From Terrilactibacillus sp. S3-3 (GTDB taxonomy: Bacteria > Bacillota > Bacilli > Bacillales > Sporolactobacillaceae): 64,000 nt of DNA. How positions within the stretch are numbered: position 1 is the stretch's first letter; each line of letters starts with the position of its first letter. This document shows, one piece after another, positions 24,136-34,704 of this stretch. Position numbers and translations under genes: made by a program. The notes beneath the pieces are model-generated. The model did no database searches. It was not told where the DNA came from and saw only the letters and a list, made by a program, of their open reading frames with translations. The DNA is taken from the NCBI GenBank assembly GCA_030437565.1, contig CP129291.1, positions 2,294,001 through 2,358,000 on the forward strand, in the 5' to 3' direction.

Positions 24136-24578
24136 TCAATGGCATTGGCATGCGCCTCCCGATCCGCATCCTCCTCCGCAGGAACGATCAAAAAAACGGA
24201 TCGCCGGTCGGCACTTTAATAGACTCGGATACTGAACGAGCAAAGATGAGGCTGACCTCATTCAATAATTGCTGCAGTTCGTCTTCTGCTTCCTTATAAG
24301 AACTAATAAGATCATTCATATCCACATCTCGTTTTGCTTCCATCATTTGTGTAATAACGGCCTTGTAATCAGGATGATAGCGGCCGAACCGCTGCACCTC
24401 ATCATATTTTTCCCTGACCTTCATAAAACGCCGTACTAAGTCTTGCGCTTCCTCATTTTTGGCAACTTTTTCTTTGCAGTCCAAGTACTTTATAAAAAAC
24501 ATCGGAGTGAATCAGCATTGATGTCAAGGTATCGGTTTCATCTAAAATGGAGAATTGTTCCATTGTGGCAATCATCAT
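24136..24578 (-). CDS. ricF: RicF/YlbF, Y-complex RNA maturation factor (frameshifted)
   Basis: YlbF (RicF) forms the Y-complex with YmcA and YaaT, which steers RNase Y processing and affects sporulation, competence and biofilm formation. The protein begins MMIATMEQFSILDE and has EVQRFGRYHPDYKAV and KVPTGDPFF. The tail is cysteine-rich (RSCGGGCGSGGACQCH), like B. subtilis YlbF, where such cysteines hold an Fe-S cluster. About 147 residues. The ATG at 24578 follows a GGGGGG site. Frame changes lie near 24470-24500 and at a T run near 24190. Confidence 0.9.
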
Positions 24579-24595
24579 ATCCCCCCCAGTCTTTG

Positions 24596-24729
24596 TTCCA
24601 TCAACGACCCGAAAACATTCGAATGGTTTCCACCTTGGAAAAAGAGACCAGGCTTTCTTCTTAATCGAACAAAACCGGGCCTTTCACCGGCACTCGGGTC
24701 TGAACAAGAAAGTTCCCCTTTTGATGGAG
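24596..24729 (-). promoter_or_regulatory. Structured 5' leader upstream of ricF
   Basis: The 261-base gap before ricF has nested complementary arms: TCCATCAA (about 24598) with TTGATGGA (about 24721), and GACCCGA (about 24605) with TCGGGTC (about 24696), plus local hairpins TTTCC-ACCTT-GGAAA and ACCGG...CCGG. An AAGGTGGAAACC stretch resembles a degenerate T-box core, but no specifier or amino-acid gene supports that. The stems lie just before the ricF ribosome site, so a regulatory leader is plausible. Confidence 0.4.
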
Positions 24730-24839
24730 GTTTCACTTTTATGTGTTTCTAATATACAACATAAAAAACAGATTGAAAAGAATGATGCCGCCCTGTCTTT
24801 AAAATAAGTCTGTGATGTTTTCCTTCATTTAACGATCAT

Positions 24840-25118
24840 TTAGCCCTTTTTTTTTTTTTTATCTGCGTCTTTTTTCTCCTCAGAGACCTCATTCATCGCT
24901 TCTGCCAGGCCGAGCAGCATCGACAGAAAACCGGCCCGCTCATTCAATCGATCCATTCTCTTTCCAAATGTCCTTCCGTAAAAGTCATCCGCTGCCTGTT
25001 TGAGATAGATAATATCTCCAGGATAGCGGCTTAAGCGCCGATACCAGTCCGGATTCATTCGTACAAAAAACTTTATATCCGGTGCGCTGTCCAGATAATC
25101 CTGTATTTCTTTCCTCAT
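24840..25118 (-). CDS. ylbE: YlbE-like protein
   Basis: A 92-residue soluble protein starting MRKEIQDYLDSAPDIKFFVR, followed by NPDWYRRLSRYP, the conserved YlbE pattern. The end is a lysine-rich tail coded by a run of A, whose length may be misread. It overlaps ylbD by ATGA. Function is unknown; it travels with ylbD and ricF in Bacillales. Confidence 0.85.
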   Translation of the reverse strand: MRKEIQDYLDSAPDIKFFVRMNPDWYRRLSRYPGDIIYLKQAADDFYGRTFGKRMDRLNERAGFLSMLLGLAEAMNEVSEEKKDADKKKKKG

Positions 25119-25615
25119 CTGCCATCAATCCCTTCGAAAAAAAAGGCGGCCCTTGTCTGTGAGTCGGATTGCCTGTAGCAAAAAAAAAAACGAAGGACGC
25201 CCTGGAGTTTGGCCGCGCTATTTTGCCGCTCGTCCGCAGCCGGCTGGCCGGCGGCCCCTGCCTGCCCCTCAGTTTCTCCCTTCTGCCCCGGCTGAAACTG
25301 GCCGATTAGAGACTGGATGCTTGCTAAAGCACCGTTTAGATTTTCGAGCCGCTCTTGCCAATTTTTTGTATCTATCTTATCAATATACGAAAGCATCTTA
25401 TTTAATGATAAAGAGCCTGATGACGATTTACTTGATTTTTCGATCTGTACGCCGTAAGTCTCCCAGACTTCATGTTTTTCACCAAATAAAACCCAATCAT
25501 CGAATACTTCGTTCCATGACTTTCCTTTTTCCTTCACACTTTTTACAATCTCTGGATGCTGTTTCAAAAAGGATTTAAACCGTTTGATGGCATCATTTGT
25601 TTTATCTTCGGTCAT
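25115..25615 (-). CDS. ylbD: Putative spore coat protein YlbD
   Basis: About 166 residues, with FKSFLKQHPEIVKSVKEKGK and WNEVFDDWVLFGEKHEVWETYG, the YlbD core. A glycine- and glutamine-rich segment (QPGQKGETEGQAGAAGQPA) precedes a C-terminus rich in Phe and Pro. B. subtilis YlbD is found in the spore coat. Two T runs near the end (about 25178-25190 and 25137-25144) make the last 30 residues uncertain in frame. The gene starts at 25615 with an AGGAG site. Confidence 0.82.
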   Translation of the reverse strand: MTEDKTNDAIKRFKSFLKQHPEIVKSVKEKGKSWNEVFDDWVLFGEKHEVWETYGVQIEKSSKSSSGSLSLNKMLSYIDKIDTKNWQERLENLNGALASIQSLIGQFQPGQKGETEGQAGAAGQPAADERQNSAAKLQGVLRFFFCYRQSDSQTRAAFFFEGIDGR

Positions 25616-25771
25616 AATATAACGACTCCTCCCTGATCCATCTTTCTATAATCATCATAATAAAAAAAAAATAACACGTGCGCCCATTTTTTCATTTCGA
25701 AAAAAAAAAAGTCGCACAAACCGCTATTCATTGATAAGATAAAGTTAGACTACAAGAAAGAGGAGAACGAA

Positions 25772-26333
25772 ATGAACGACGAACGACGGAAAATAATTGT
25801 ACAAACAATGGAGAAAGCTTTGCTGGAAGCAAATGATAACGAGTTAGCTGCGATTGAGCGTCTGCTTTCAGCTATTACTGATGAACATTTGGCGAAAGCG
25901 ACGACCTACATGAACAGCCTGATGGATTACCACGGCGAACAAGTAGATGAAAATGCTTATAACGCGGAAATCACGATCCATCCTTTTATCATGAACAGCC
26001 TGAACATTGTTCACGGCGGCATCATCGCCACTTTGGCCGACACAGCGATGGGAACGCTTGTCCATGCGGCGGCCCCCGAGGGAAAAACTGGGGTCACTTC
26101 GGACTATCAAGCTCAATTATATTAGGCCGGCGATCGGTAAAAAGCTGTTTTGTGAGGCAAAAATCGAGCATCGCGGCAGCAGCATCTTCTTCGTCACGGC
26201 CAATATTTTATCTGATCAAAGAAAACTTGTCGCTTTTGCCAGCGGTTTTTTTTTTTATCATCCCAATTTCAAAGCATCTAAAGGGATGAGCACGTTGTCT
26301 GAGGAGACAAACTTGGATAGCCCATATGTATAA
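25772..26333 (+). CDS. PaaI-type hotdog thioesterase (frameshifted)
   Basis: A hotdog-fold acyl-CoA thioesterase of about 186 residues. The key stretch is LNIVHGGIIATLADTAMG with the HGG motif, followed by LNYIRPAIGKKL and the paired strands IEHRGSSIFFVTANIL. It begins MNDERRKIIVQTMEKAL after AGAGGAG. A helical N-terminal extension of about 60 residues precedes the fold. One frame change is near 26090-26105. The natural substrate cannot be told from the sequence. It is the only plus-strand gene in this region. Confidence 0.82.
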
Positions 26334-26374
26334 AAAAGCGAAGCTGCCAGGTTTAAGCCGGGCAGCTTCGCTTC
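26334..26374 (-). terminator. Terminator of the peptide transporter operon
   Basis: A 13-base stem AAGCGAAGCTGCC / GGCAGCTTCGCTT. On the minus strand it is followed by a run of T, so it ends the transporter operon; it may also stop plus-strand transcripts from the thioesterase gene. Confidence 0.85.
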
Positions 26375-26390
26375 ATGATTCATGGCTATT

Positions 26391-28040
26391 TTATTTTTTG
26401 AAGCTCCAGTCTTGCAGGTCGTGAACGGTGCCCGGCCAGTATTCGGTCGGACCGCCATGTGCGACGTTTTTCGCAACCGACACAATTTCACTATTAGAAT
26501 AAAGCGTCAAAACCGGCATATCTTTTTGCCAGATCCGTTGCAATTTGTTGTAGATCGCTTTTCGCTTGCTACTATCCGGTTCCGACTTGCCTTCTTCCAG
26601 CAATTACCGATTCCGGATTATTATATTTCATAAAATTGTATATTCCGTTTGGACCATAGAGAACAGAGACATCCGGATCAAGGGTAAATGTAAAGCCAAT
26701 TAAAACCAAATCAAAGTCGCCTGCTTTTGCTTTTTGCATAATGGTTGGGAAGTCAAAAGTGGTTTCCTTCACTTTCACACCGACGGCTTTCAAGTTTTGG
26801 GCAATGATGTCCGCCGATTGTTCACGGACTTTGTTTCCCACCGGTACGACGAAATTCAATGTTTTGTTAAAGTCCCATCCGGCTTCTTTCAGCATCTTTT
26901 TCGCTTTAGCCGGATCATACGGAATCGTTTTTAAGCTTTTGTCCAGATACGGGTTAAGCGATGTGTATGGTCCATCGATAATTTCACCGTTGCCTTTCAA
27001 TAATTTCTTTACAATTTGCGGCCGGTTAATCGCATAGGCGATCGCTTGCCGGACTTTCGCATTCGGCAATGTTTTCGTATTAAATTCCATCGTTTGGAAG
27101 CCGATTTGTTTTTCCACTTTTGTTGTGACACTACTTATTTTTTTGACAGTAGCTAAGTCTTGGTAAGTGATATCCCCTATACCGCCGGAAGCGTTCATCT
27201 GAATATTTCCGGACTGCAGTTCGTCAACAAGGTTCGGCGCCTGCATAATCTTAATGTACATATTTTTGACTTTTGGTTTGCCTAAATAATAATTGTTGGA
27301 TGCTTTAAACTGAATATAGGCATTTTTATTATAAGTGACGAACTTATAAGGACCGCTCGACACATTCGGTTTTTGCATGAAACTGCTGTTCACTAAGTCG
27401 GCAGGTTTGACATCTTTCAATACATGCTTAGGCAGCGTCCAGATCTTCGTGCCGACCATTTCTTTAATGTAATTCGGGTCGACCGGTTTTTTCGTCTTAA
27501 ATTGCACCGTGTGCTCGTCGATCGCTTTTAAATCCGGAATCGAGGTTTCGCTTTTTGTCAGTTTGCCGTTTTCATCCAGCCCTTCCAAAGTCGAGAGAGA
27601 TGGTGCCGACGACTGCTGTTTCTGTTTTTGGATTGGCAATCAAATTAAAAGTGAGAGAGCACATCATCGGCCGTGATCGGTTTGCCGTCGGACCATTTTG
27701 CTTTTGGATTCAGCTTGATTGTATACGTTTGGTTGTCCGACGTATCGATCGAATCGGCCAATTTTGGTTTGAATACGAGAGGCGATGTCATGTCCAAAAA
27801 AGAATCGAACATGAAGCGAATGGCGAACTGCCCGGCAATATCGCTTGTGTCAATCGGGTTAAAGCTGGCCGGCGGATTGACCATGCCAATATACATCGAT
27901 TGACTCTTGCTGCCCCCGCCGGATGATGAACCGCCGGAATTGCCGCACGCGGCCAGCAAAACGAGCGTAAAAGCCAGCAAAGAAGCGGCAAAATACTTAA
28001 ATACCTGTGTTTTCTTTAGACCCCTTGTCACTCTTTTCAT
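26391..28040 (-). CDS. Oligopeptide ABC transporter substrate-binding lipoprotein (frameshifted)
   Basis: A family 5 solute-binding protein of about 549 residues. The signal ends in a lipobox (LVLLAAC) followed by a Gly/Ser-rich linker, so it is a lipoprotein on the outer membrane face. Typical later stretches are NPKAKWSDGKPITADDV, GSGP-like SSGPYKFV, NTKTLPNAKVRQAIAYAINR and DIIAQNLKAVGVKV. The ATG at 28040 follows GGGGGAAG. Frame changes lie near 27640 and 26600. It is the last gene of an operon with two permeases and two ATPases; the ligand is probably peptides, given the M20 enzymes upstream. Confidence 0.88.
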
Positions 28041-28068
28041 TTTCTTCCCCCATCTAATTTGATATATT

Positions 28069-28999
28069 TTATCTTGAATTTTGCGATTCAACCGCATCGC
28101 GAAGCCATCGCCGCCGATAAAGTTGATCGACAAAACAGCAAGCAAGATCATCATGCCCGGCGGCAGCCATAACCACGGCTGCGATGACAAGACGGTCAGA
28201 GATTCGGCCTGTGTCAGCATATTGCCCCAGCTTGCCGCCGGCGGCCGGACACCCATTCCAAGGAAGCTGAGCGATGCTTCCATAATAATGGCCGAAGCAA
28301 CCCCAAATGTTGCATTAACCAGAATAGGTGCCAGCACATTTGGAAGAATGTGCTGAAACAATATCTTCGGTGTTGAATAGCCCAGCGCCACCCCTGCCTT
28401 GACATAATCCATTTCTTTAACCGACAGCACCTGACCGCGAACCAGTCTGGCAACGGCCGGCCAGCCCAGAATGCCGAGAACAAACGTAATATTCAGTAAA
28501 CTAGGTCCTAAGACACTGACGAGCACGAGAATCACCATCAAATAAGGAAAGGACATAAAGACATCGGTGATTCTCATGATGATGCTGTCCGCCCACTTGC
28601 CTAGATACCGGCAATCAGGCCAAGCACAGTGCCGATCACCACATAAATCGCAACGGCACCGAGTCCGACAATGATTGATACACGTGCCCCATAAATGAGC
28701 CGGCTGAGCACATCGCGGCCAACTTCATCGGTTCCGAGCCAGTGAGCGGCCGATGGCGGTGCTTCAAAGCTGTCGGCCACTTTTGCCGGATCGTATGGGG
28801 CAATCAGAGGGGCAAATACGGCCATTAAAATAATCATTCCGAATACAATCAGCCCCGCTACCGCCAGTTTGTGCTTGAAAAACCGCCTCGTAATCATGTG
28901 CAGGTAAGTTTCTTCCCTGCCCAGCTCTTCAATGACCGCTGCCTTATTTTCAAAACCGGCGGAAGGCATGTTCTTGTTGACATTAATATTCATCGACAC
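28069..28999 (-). CDS. Oligopeptide ABC transporter permease, OppC/AppC type (frameshifted)
   Basis: A DppC/OppC-type permease of about 310 residues. The N-terminal HWLGTDEVGRDVLSRLIYGARVS motif is diagnostic, and EMDYVKAGVALGYS with HILPNVLAPILV forms the EAA loop. Several transmembrane segments are visible. Frame changes are near 28590-28605 and near 28105-28115 (an extra GGC-like triplet plus one base); after correction the end reads GLRDAVESQNSR and stops at 28069. It precedes the binding protein by 28 bases. Confidence 0.88.
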
Positions 29000-29016
29000 G
29001 TGATCATCCCCTTCCT

Positions 29017-29970
29017 TTACTCATAGCGAATTCTCGGATCGGCAACAGAATAGAGAATATCCGTCACTAGATTGGATACAAGCACGCTAACTGCGGCAAG
29101 TAAATTATGGCCATCATCAATGTCGAATAGTCGCGGGAAGTGATCGATTGTATCGTCAGCTGCCCTAAACCCGGCCATTGAAAAATCTGTTCCGTCACCA
29201 CCGCGCCGCCAATCAATAGCGGAATGTCCATCCCGATAACTGTGATGATTGGGATTAAAGCATTTCGAAGCGCATGCTTATTAGTGATGATAAAATGATG
29301 CAGGCCTTTCGCCATCGCCGTTCTTAAATAATCTTTGCCTAAAACATCCAGCATGCTCGATCGAACATAGCGCACCATGTTGCCGGCGATGCCGGTCGCC
29401 AAAACCGAAACAGGCAAGATCAAATGCAGGATTGTATCGAGGACTCCATTTGATCCGCCAAGCGTGTTCATCCCTCCGGTCGGCAGTATGCCGAGTTTGC
29501 TGGCGAAAATATAAATCGCAACAAGTCCCAGGAAAAAGTGCGGAATCGAGATACCCAGGAAAGAAAAACCGGTTGTGCAATAATCAATCCAGGAATATTG
29601 GCGCGTGGCGCTGAGAAATCCCGAGCGGAATGGCAATCAGATAGCCGACGATTAAGGACGTTCCCATTAGCAAAACGGTTGGCCCGATATGCGAGGCGAT
29701 GACATCCGATACCGGTCCGTGTGTAGAATAAGAGATACCTAGATTTCCATGCAAAAGCTGCCCCAGCCAATGGATATATTGCATCCAGACCGGCTGATCC
29801 AGGCCGAGATTGTGCTTGGCCATCGCGATCTGGTCAGGGGTTGCAGAAGGGTTAACGTACATGTCAACCGGATTGCCGGGGGCAAGGTTGATGATAAAAA
29901 AGCTGAATACCGTAACCCCGAATAGAACCGGTATCGCGATTAAAATCCTGCGAATGATATAGTGAAACAT
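29017..29970 (-). CDS. Oligopeptide ABC transporter permease, OppB/AppB type (frameshifted)
   Basis: The first permease of the transporter, about 317 residues. It starts MFHYIIRRILIAIPVLFGVT, a typical OppB start, then NLAPGNPVDMY, FFLGLVAIYIFASKLG and the EAA loop LGKDYLRTAMAKGL. The end is YSVADPRIRYE. Frame changes are near 29600-29630 and 29085-29105. There is an 18-base gap to the OppC-type gene and a 25-base gap after the ATPase. Confidence 0.88.
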
Positions 29971-29994
29971 CGATGCGCTCTCCTTTCATTCACC

Positions 29995-30987
29995 TTAATT
30001 TAGTGGAAAATGGCAAGCTGCGGCATGCTGCTTTCCCTTCAGAGCCGGCGCCTTCTCTCGGCAGAGTTCTTTCGCAAACGGGCATCTTGTATGAAACACG
30101 CAGCGGCGGATTAGCCGGGCTCGGCACGTCGCCTTCGACAACGATTTGCTCGCGATTTCGCATATGCGGGTCGGGAATCGGATAGCTATTCAGCAGAATC
30201 TTCGTGTAAGGATGCTTCGGATGCTCAAAAATCTCTTTCGTTGTCGCCATTTCCATCATTTTTCCCAAATACATGACCGCGATCCGATCGCTGATGTATT
30301 TGACGGCTCCCAGCCCGTGGGCGATAAAAATATAGGTCAAATGAAATTCCTTCTGAAGATCTTTTAAAAGATTGAGTACTTGTGCCTGGATCGACACGTC
30401 CAGCGCCGAAACCGGTTCATCGCAAATCACCAGCTTCGGATTTAAAATCAGTGCGCGGGCAATCCCGATCCGCTGCCGTTGTCCACCGGAAAATTCATGC
30501 GGATAGCGGCTTTTATAGTACCTCGACAAACCGACGATTTCCAAAATGTCATTGACCTTTTTTTTTCGACTTCGTCTCCTTCAGCCAGTTTATGGGCTTT
30601 TAGCGGTCGTTCGGCCAATAAATCTCCTACTCGTTTCCTCGGATTCAGCGAAGAATAAGGATCCTGGAAGATAATTTGCAGCTCCGTTCGCAGCTTGCGC
30701 ATTTCTTTGCTTGAGAGATCGGCCAAATTTTTTTGCTTAAAAAACACCTTTCCGTCCGTCGGGTCGTCAAGTTTGATAATGGAACGGCCGGTTGTCGATT
30801 TTCCGCAGCCCGATTCCCCAACCAAACCGAGCGTTTCGCCAGGATAGACAGAAAAGCTGATATCATCGACCGCTTTCACATGCCCGACAGTTCGTGAAAG
30901 AATGCTTTTTTTTTTGATTGGATAATATTTTTTGAGATGAACCACTTCGAGCAATGGTTCCGGTTTTTCTGCCACTTGTAAGCTCAT
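29995..30987 (-). CDS. Oligopeptide ABC transporter ATPase, OppF/AppF type (frameshifted)
   Basis: An ABC ATPase of about 330 residues with Walker [10 protein letters not shown], signature [15 protein letters not shown] and Walker [13 protein letters not shown]. The H-loop reads FIAHGLGAV rather than the common AHDLS. A C-terminal cysteine-rich OppF-type domain reads [14 protein letters not shown] after a frame correction near 30100; another frame change lies at a T run near 30560. The ATG at 30987 overlaps the stop of the upstream ATPase as ATGA. Confidence 0.88.
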
Positions 30988-31999
30988 GCCTTCACTTCCT
31001 CTCCGACGCCTTCAGCAACCTGGTCTTTTTCATGGAGAAAGCACCTGACTCGATGCGTTTCTTGATTTTTCAGGCGGTGCAATTCCGGTTTTTCCTCGAC
31101 ACACCGAGACGCAGCAAAAGGGCATCTTGTGTGAAACCGGCAGCCTTTAGGCATATTCCGCAGGCTGGGCACTGACCCCGGGATGGATTCAAGCCTTAAA
31201 TCATCCGGGTTATTGATATGGGGGATGGACTTCATCAATCCGCGTGTGTACGGATGCTTCGGATGGTCAAACAGCGTGTAAACATCCGCCTCCTCGACCA
31301 CTTGTCCGGCATACATGACAACCACTTTGTCGGCCATCTCCGCCACAACACCCAAATCATGTGTGATCATCATGATCGCTGTGTTCGACTCGTCACGCAA
31401 TTTTTTCATCAGCTTTAAAATCTGCGCCTGTATGGTCACATCGAGCGCTGTTGTCGGCTCATCGGCAATCAGCAGCTTCGGCCGGCATGAAAGGGCCATG
31501 GCAATCATCACCCGCTGCCTCATCCCGCCCGAGAGTGCATGCGGATGCTCGTGAAAAATGCTTTCCGCACGCGGAATGCCCACTTTCTTAAGCATTTCAA
31601 CCGCATAGTTCTTCGCTCTTTTTTTGTGTCGTATTTCATATGAAGGCGAATACCTTCCGTCATTTGATCGCCAATCGTTAATACCGGATTTAACGATGTC
31701 ATCGGCTCCTGAAAAATCATTGAGATTTCGTTACCGCGGATGCGGCGCATCTCCGCTTCGGAAAGTTTAGTCAGATCACGCCCGCCATAGAGAATTGAAC
31801 CACCCGACACCCGTCCGTTTTTACTTAAAAGCCGCATGATCGAAAGCGATGTCACCGATTTTCCGCAGCCTGATTCCCCGACTATGCAAAGCGTCTCCCC
31901 CTCTTTCAAATCAAAGCTGACTTCTTCAACCGAAGTCACATCACCCTTTTCCGTCTTGAAAATTGTCTTGATCTTGTCCACTTTCAGCAGATCAGCCAT
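30984..31999 (-). CDS. Oligopeptide ABC transporter ATPase, OppD/AppD type (frameshifted)
   Basis: The other ATPase of the pair, about 338 residues. Walker A is GESGCGKSV, the signature is [15 protein letters not shown] and Walker B is [12 protein letters not shown]. The C-terminal oligopeptide-type domain has [15 protein letters not shown]. One frame change lies near 31605-31625. It starts 20 bases after the M20 gene stop, so it belongs to the same transcript. Confidence 0.88.
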
Positions 32000-32019
32000 G
32001 TCTATTCCTCCCCGCAGTT

Positions 32020-33244
32020 TTAGCCGTTTGCATTGATATTTTGCGAAACCGCCTTTTCAGGTGAAATCAGATAGTCATGAACAATGGATAAAAAAGCCTT
32101 TCCGGTCACGAGCATCACGCGTTCATCAAAGTTAAATTTGGGATGATGATGGGGATAATCGGCTTCGATTTCCGGGTTTCCGGCACCGCTTAAAAAGAAC
32201 ATGCCCGGTTTTTTCTGCAAATAATAAGCAAAATCCTCTGCGCCCATTTGAGGAGGCAGGACGGCAGTGACACCTTTTCCAAATGTTTTTTCCATCGTTC
32301 GCTCAAAAAACGCCGTTTCTTTTTCATGATTATAAACGGCAGGATAACCGCGATCATAAATAACTTGACAATCGGCCTGAAAGGCCCGGCAGACATGGCG
32401 AGCCACGTTATCAATCTCCCGCTCGATCAAATTTCTGACGTTCTCGTCGAATGTCCGCACCGTTCCTTCTAGAAGCGCCGAATCGGCGATCGGCGATCGC
32501 ATTAGCCGCCGTTCCCGCATGGAATTTGCCAATCGATATCACCGCCGCTTTTTGCGGATCAACTTCCCGGCTAACCAGCATTTGCAGCTGGTTGACAACT
32601 TGGGAGGCGATAACGACAGAATCAATCGATTGGTGAGGAGCAGAGCCGTGGCCGCCGCATCCTTGAATTTTAATCGTGATCGAATCGGCCGCCGCCATGA
32701 AATAGCCTTTTCTATAGCCGATGGTGCCATAGGGAACCTTGCTCCAGAGATGCGCGCCGAAAACAGCGTCGACGCCTTCCAGGCAGCCGTCTTTGATCAT
32801 CGCCTGAGCGCCGCCGGGCGGGCACTCCTCGGCATGTTGATGCAAGAGAACAACATTGCCGGCCAGCTCGTCGCGATGGCGGCTTAAGACTTTGGCCACT
32901 CCAAGTAATGTCGCGGTATGCCCGTCATGGCCGCAGGCATGCATCACACCGGGAACCGAAGATATGTAAGGAACATCCGCTTCCTCTTGGATCGGAAGCG
33001 CATCGAAGTCCGCCCTTAGAGCGATCGTTTTACCGGGTTTTCCGCCGCGGATCGTGCCGACAATCCCGCCGCCTCCTACACCCGTTTTCACTTCCACACC
33101 GAACTGCTCCAATTTGTCAACTATAAAGCGAATCGTTTCCGTCTCATGAAAGGACAGCTCCGGATGCCGGTGCAAATGTCTCCGCCATTCCACCATGTCG
33201 TCATATATTCCTTCAAGTTCTTCATGCCATTGATTATCCAACAA
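32020..33244 (-). CDS. M20-family amidohydrolase / peptidase 1 (frameshifted)
   Basis: An M20D metal-dependent amidohydrolase of about 406 residues, a group that cleaves N-acyl amino acids, indole-acetyl conjugates or small peptides. Metal ligands are visible in [21 protein letters not shown], the HGSAPH loop and [10 protein letters not shown] near the end, with YPHHHPKF last. A 7-base tandem duplication (CGGCGAT twice, 32484-32497) breaks the frame after AANAIAD. It is close to M20 gene 2 but not identical, so it is probably a paralogue. Its leader carries a promoter and a CodY box. Confidence 0.86.
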
Positions 33245-33323
33245 AATCTCCCCTCTCTTTTTCCGATTAAGATGTCTTGATTATTGCATATTTCATACAA
33301 AATTAAGAATTTACTATTTTATA

Positions 33324-33338
33324 TATTTTCAGAATATT
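33324..33338 (-). promoter_or_regulatory. CodY box in the leader of the M20-transporter operon
   Basis: The 15 bases match the CodY consensus AATTTTCWGAAAATT at 13 positions. The site sits just downstream of the likely transcription start of the promoter at 33352-33380, a position where CodY binding would block transcription. CodY represses peptide uptake genes in amino-acid-rich cells in related bacteria; binding here is inferred. Confidence 0.65.
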
Positions 33339-33351
33339 TATTATATAAAAT

Positions 33352-33380
33352 ATTATAAAATATCTAAATTGATTTGTCAA
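33352..33380 (-). promoter_or_regulatory. Consensus sigma-A promoter of the M20-transporter operon
   Basis: TTGACA (33380-33375) and TATAAT (33357-33352) are perfect and 17 bases apart on the minus strand. They lie in the 189-base A/T-rich gap between the two M20 genes, about 105 bases before the start codon of M20 gene 1. Confidence 0.9.
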
Positions 33381-33433
33381 AAAAAAAAAAACATTTATTA
33401 GCCGATTTTTCAAGAAAAACCAAGAAAATAAAA

Positions 33434-34627
33434 TTAATTATTTTCCCGGTTTAAAAATTCAAAAGCTGAATGAACAAAAATGCTGACCCCTTTTTGAAGG
33501 GCATACTCATCTACCGTGAAGCGGGCGTGATGATGGGGGTAGGTGATCCCTTTCTCGGGATTTCCGGCTCCGATCAAAAAGAAAGTCCCCGGCGCTTTTT
33601 GCTGATAGCCGGAAAAATCTTCACCGATCATATTGCGGTCATTTAATTCAATCGCATCGTCACCATAAATATGCCTGACGACACGTTCAACAACCTGCGT
33701 TGTCTCTTCATCATTGACAACAGGACGGTAGCCGCGGTTATAACGAAAAACATACTCAGCGCCATGCGCCTCCGTAATCCCCTTGATAATCCTTTCCATT
33801 AACGCCGCCGCACTCTCTCTTACCTCTGAACGAAAACTGCGGACAGTCCCCCATATTTCAACGCCGTTTGGAATTACATTATCTGTATTACCGGCGACAA
33901 ATTTTGTAATCGAAAGGACGAGCGGTTCAAACGGATCGGTATTGCGAGAGACAATATACTGAAGATTCGTCACGACTTGCGCAGCAATCGCAATGCTGTC
34001 GATCGTCTGATGCGGCAGTGCGGCATGACCGCCTTTTCCTATTACTTGAATCGTAAACGAGTCGGGTGCGGCCATCGCTGGCCCATATGTGATCCCGATT
34101 TTGCCAATTTTAAGCGGCGACCAGAGATGGGCGCCGATCACCCAGTCGACACCGTCCATCACGCCCGCCTGAACCAGTTCTTCCGCACCGCCGGGGGGCA
34201 GTTCTTCTGCGTGCTGGAAAATCAAGCGGACTTCACCGTTCAGATTTTCCTTAAGTTCAGAGAGGATTTTTGCCGCACCGAGCAGCATCGCCGTATGACC
34301 GTCATGCCCGCAGGCGTGCATAACTCCGGGATTTTTGGAAATAAATTCAAATTCGTTTTCCTCATGAATCGGCAGTGCGTCCATATCGGCGCGTATGGCC
34401 AGCGTTTTCCCGCGCTTCGCCCCTCTTATAACACCCAAAACACTGGTTTTGGTCGGCCTTGTCAGCTCGATATTCCCGAACGATTCCAACATATGATAAA
34501 CAAAATCGGACGTTTCGACCTCCTTAAACGACAGTTCAGGATTTTCGTGAAGATGCCGGCGCCACTTAACGACTTCGTCGGATACAGCGCGTACTCTTTC
34601 GTTAAGATTGTAAGTTTCTCCAATCAC
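33434..34627 (-). CDS. M20-family amidohydrolase / peptidase 2
   Basis: An intact M20D amidohydrolase of about 397 residues. [42 protein letters not shown] and IGEDFSGYQQKAPG give the metal and substrate residues, and YPHHHARFTVDE is near the end. The start chosen is GTG 34627 (VIGETYNLN), after AAAGGGATGG; longer reading upstream is A/T-rich and unlikely. It lies 78 bases after the regulator gene. Substrate unknown; N-acyl amino acids or dipeptides fit the context. Confidence 0.86.
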   Translation of the reverse strand: MIGETYNLNERVRAVSDEVVKWRRHLHENPELSFKEVETSDFVYHMLESFGNIELTRPTKTSVLGVIRGAKRGKTLAIRADMDALPIHEENEFEFISKNPGVMHACGHDGHTAMLLGAAKILSELKENLNGEVRLIFQHAEELPPGGAEELVQAGVMDGVDWVIGAHLWSPLKIGKIGITYGPAMAAPDSFTIQVIGKGGHAALPHQTIDSIAIAAQVVTNLQYIVSRNTDPFEPLVLSITKFVAGNTDNVIPNGVEIWGTVRSFRSEVRESAAALMERIIKGITEAHGAEYVFRYNRGYRPVVNDEETTQVVERVVRHIYGDDAIELNDRNMIGEDFSGYQQKAPGTFFLIGAGNPEKGITYPHHHARFTVDEYALQKGVSIFVHSAFEFLNRENN

Positions 34628-34704
34628 TCTAAACCATCCCTTTGAATTATTTTTAAAATTTAATTTATTATAAATTATATAAGATTTCACTTTATAAAGA
34701 TATA

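Noticed and set aside
24710..24735. Right end of a third IS200/IS605-like element (GGAGGTTTCAC)
   Set aside because: The matching left end after TTTAT and the AATCAGTGGG-type stem are missing, so the similarity to TGAAGTTTCAC may be chance.
24640..24740. T-box riboswitch before ricF
   Set aside because: Only a partial AAGGTGGAAACC match; no clear stem I, specifier loop or amino-acid gene. Kept as a structured leader only.
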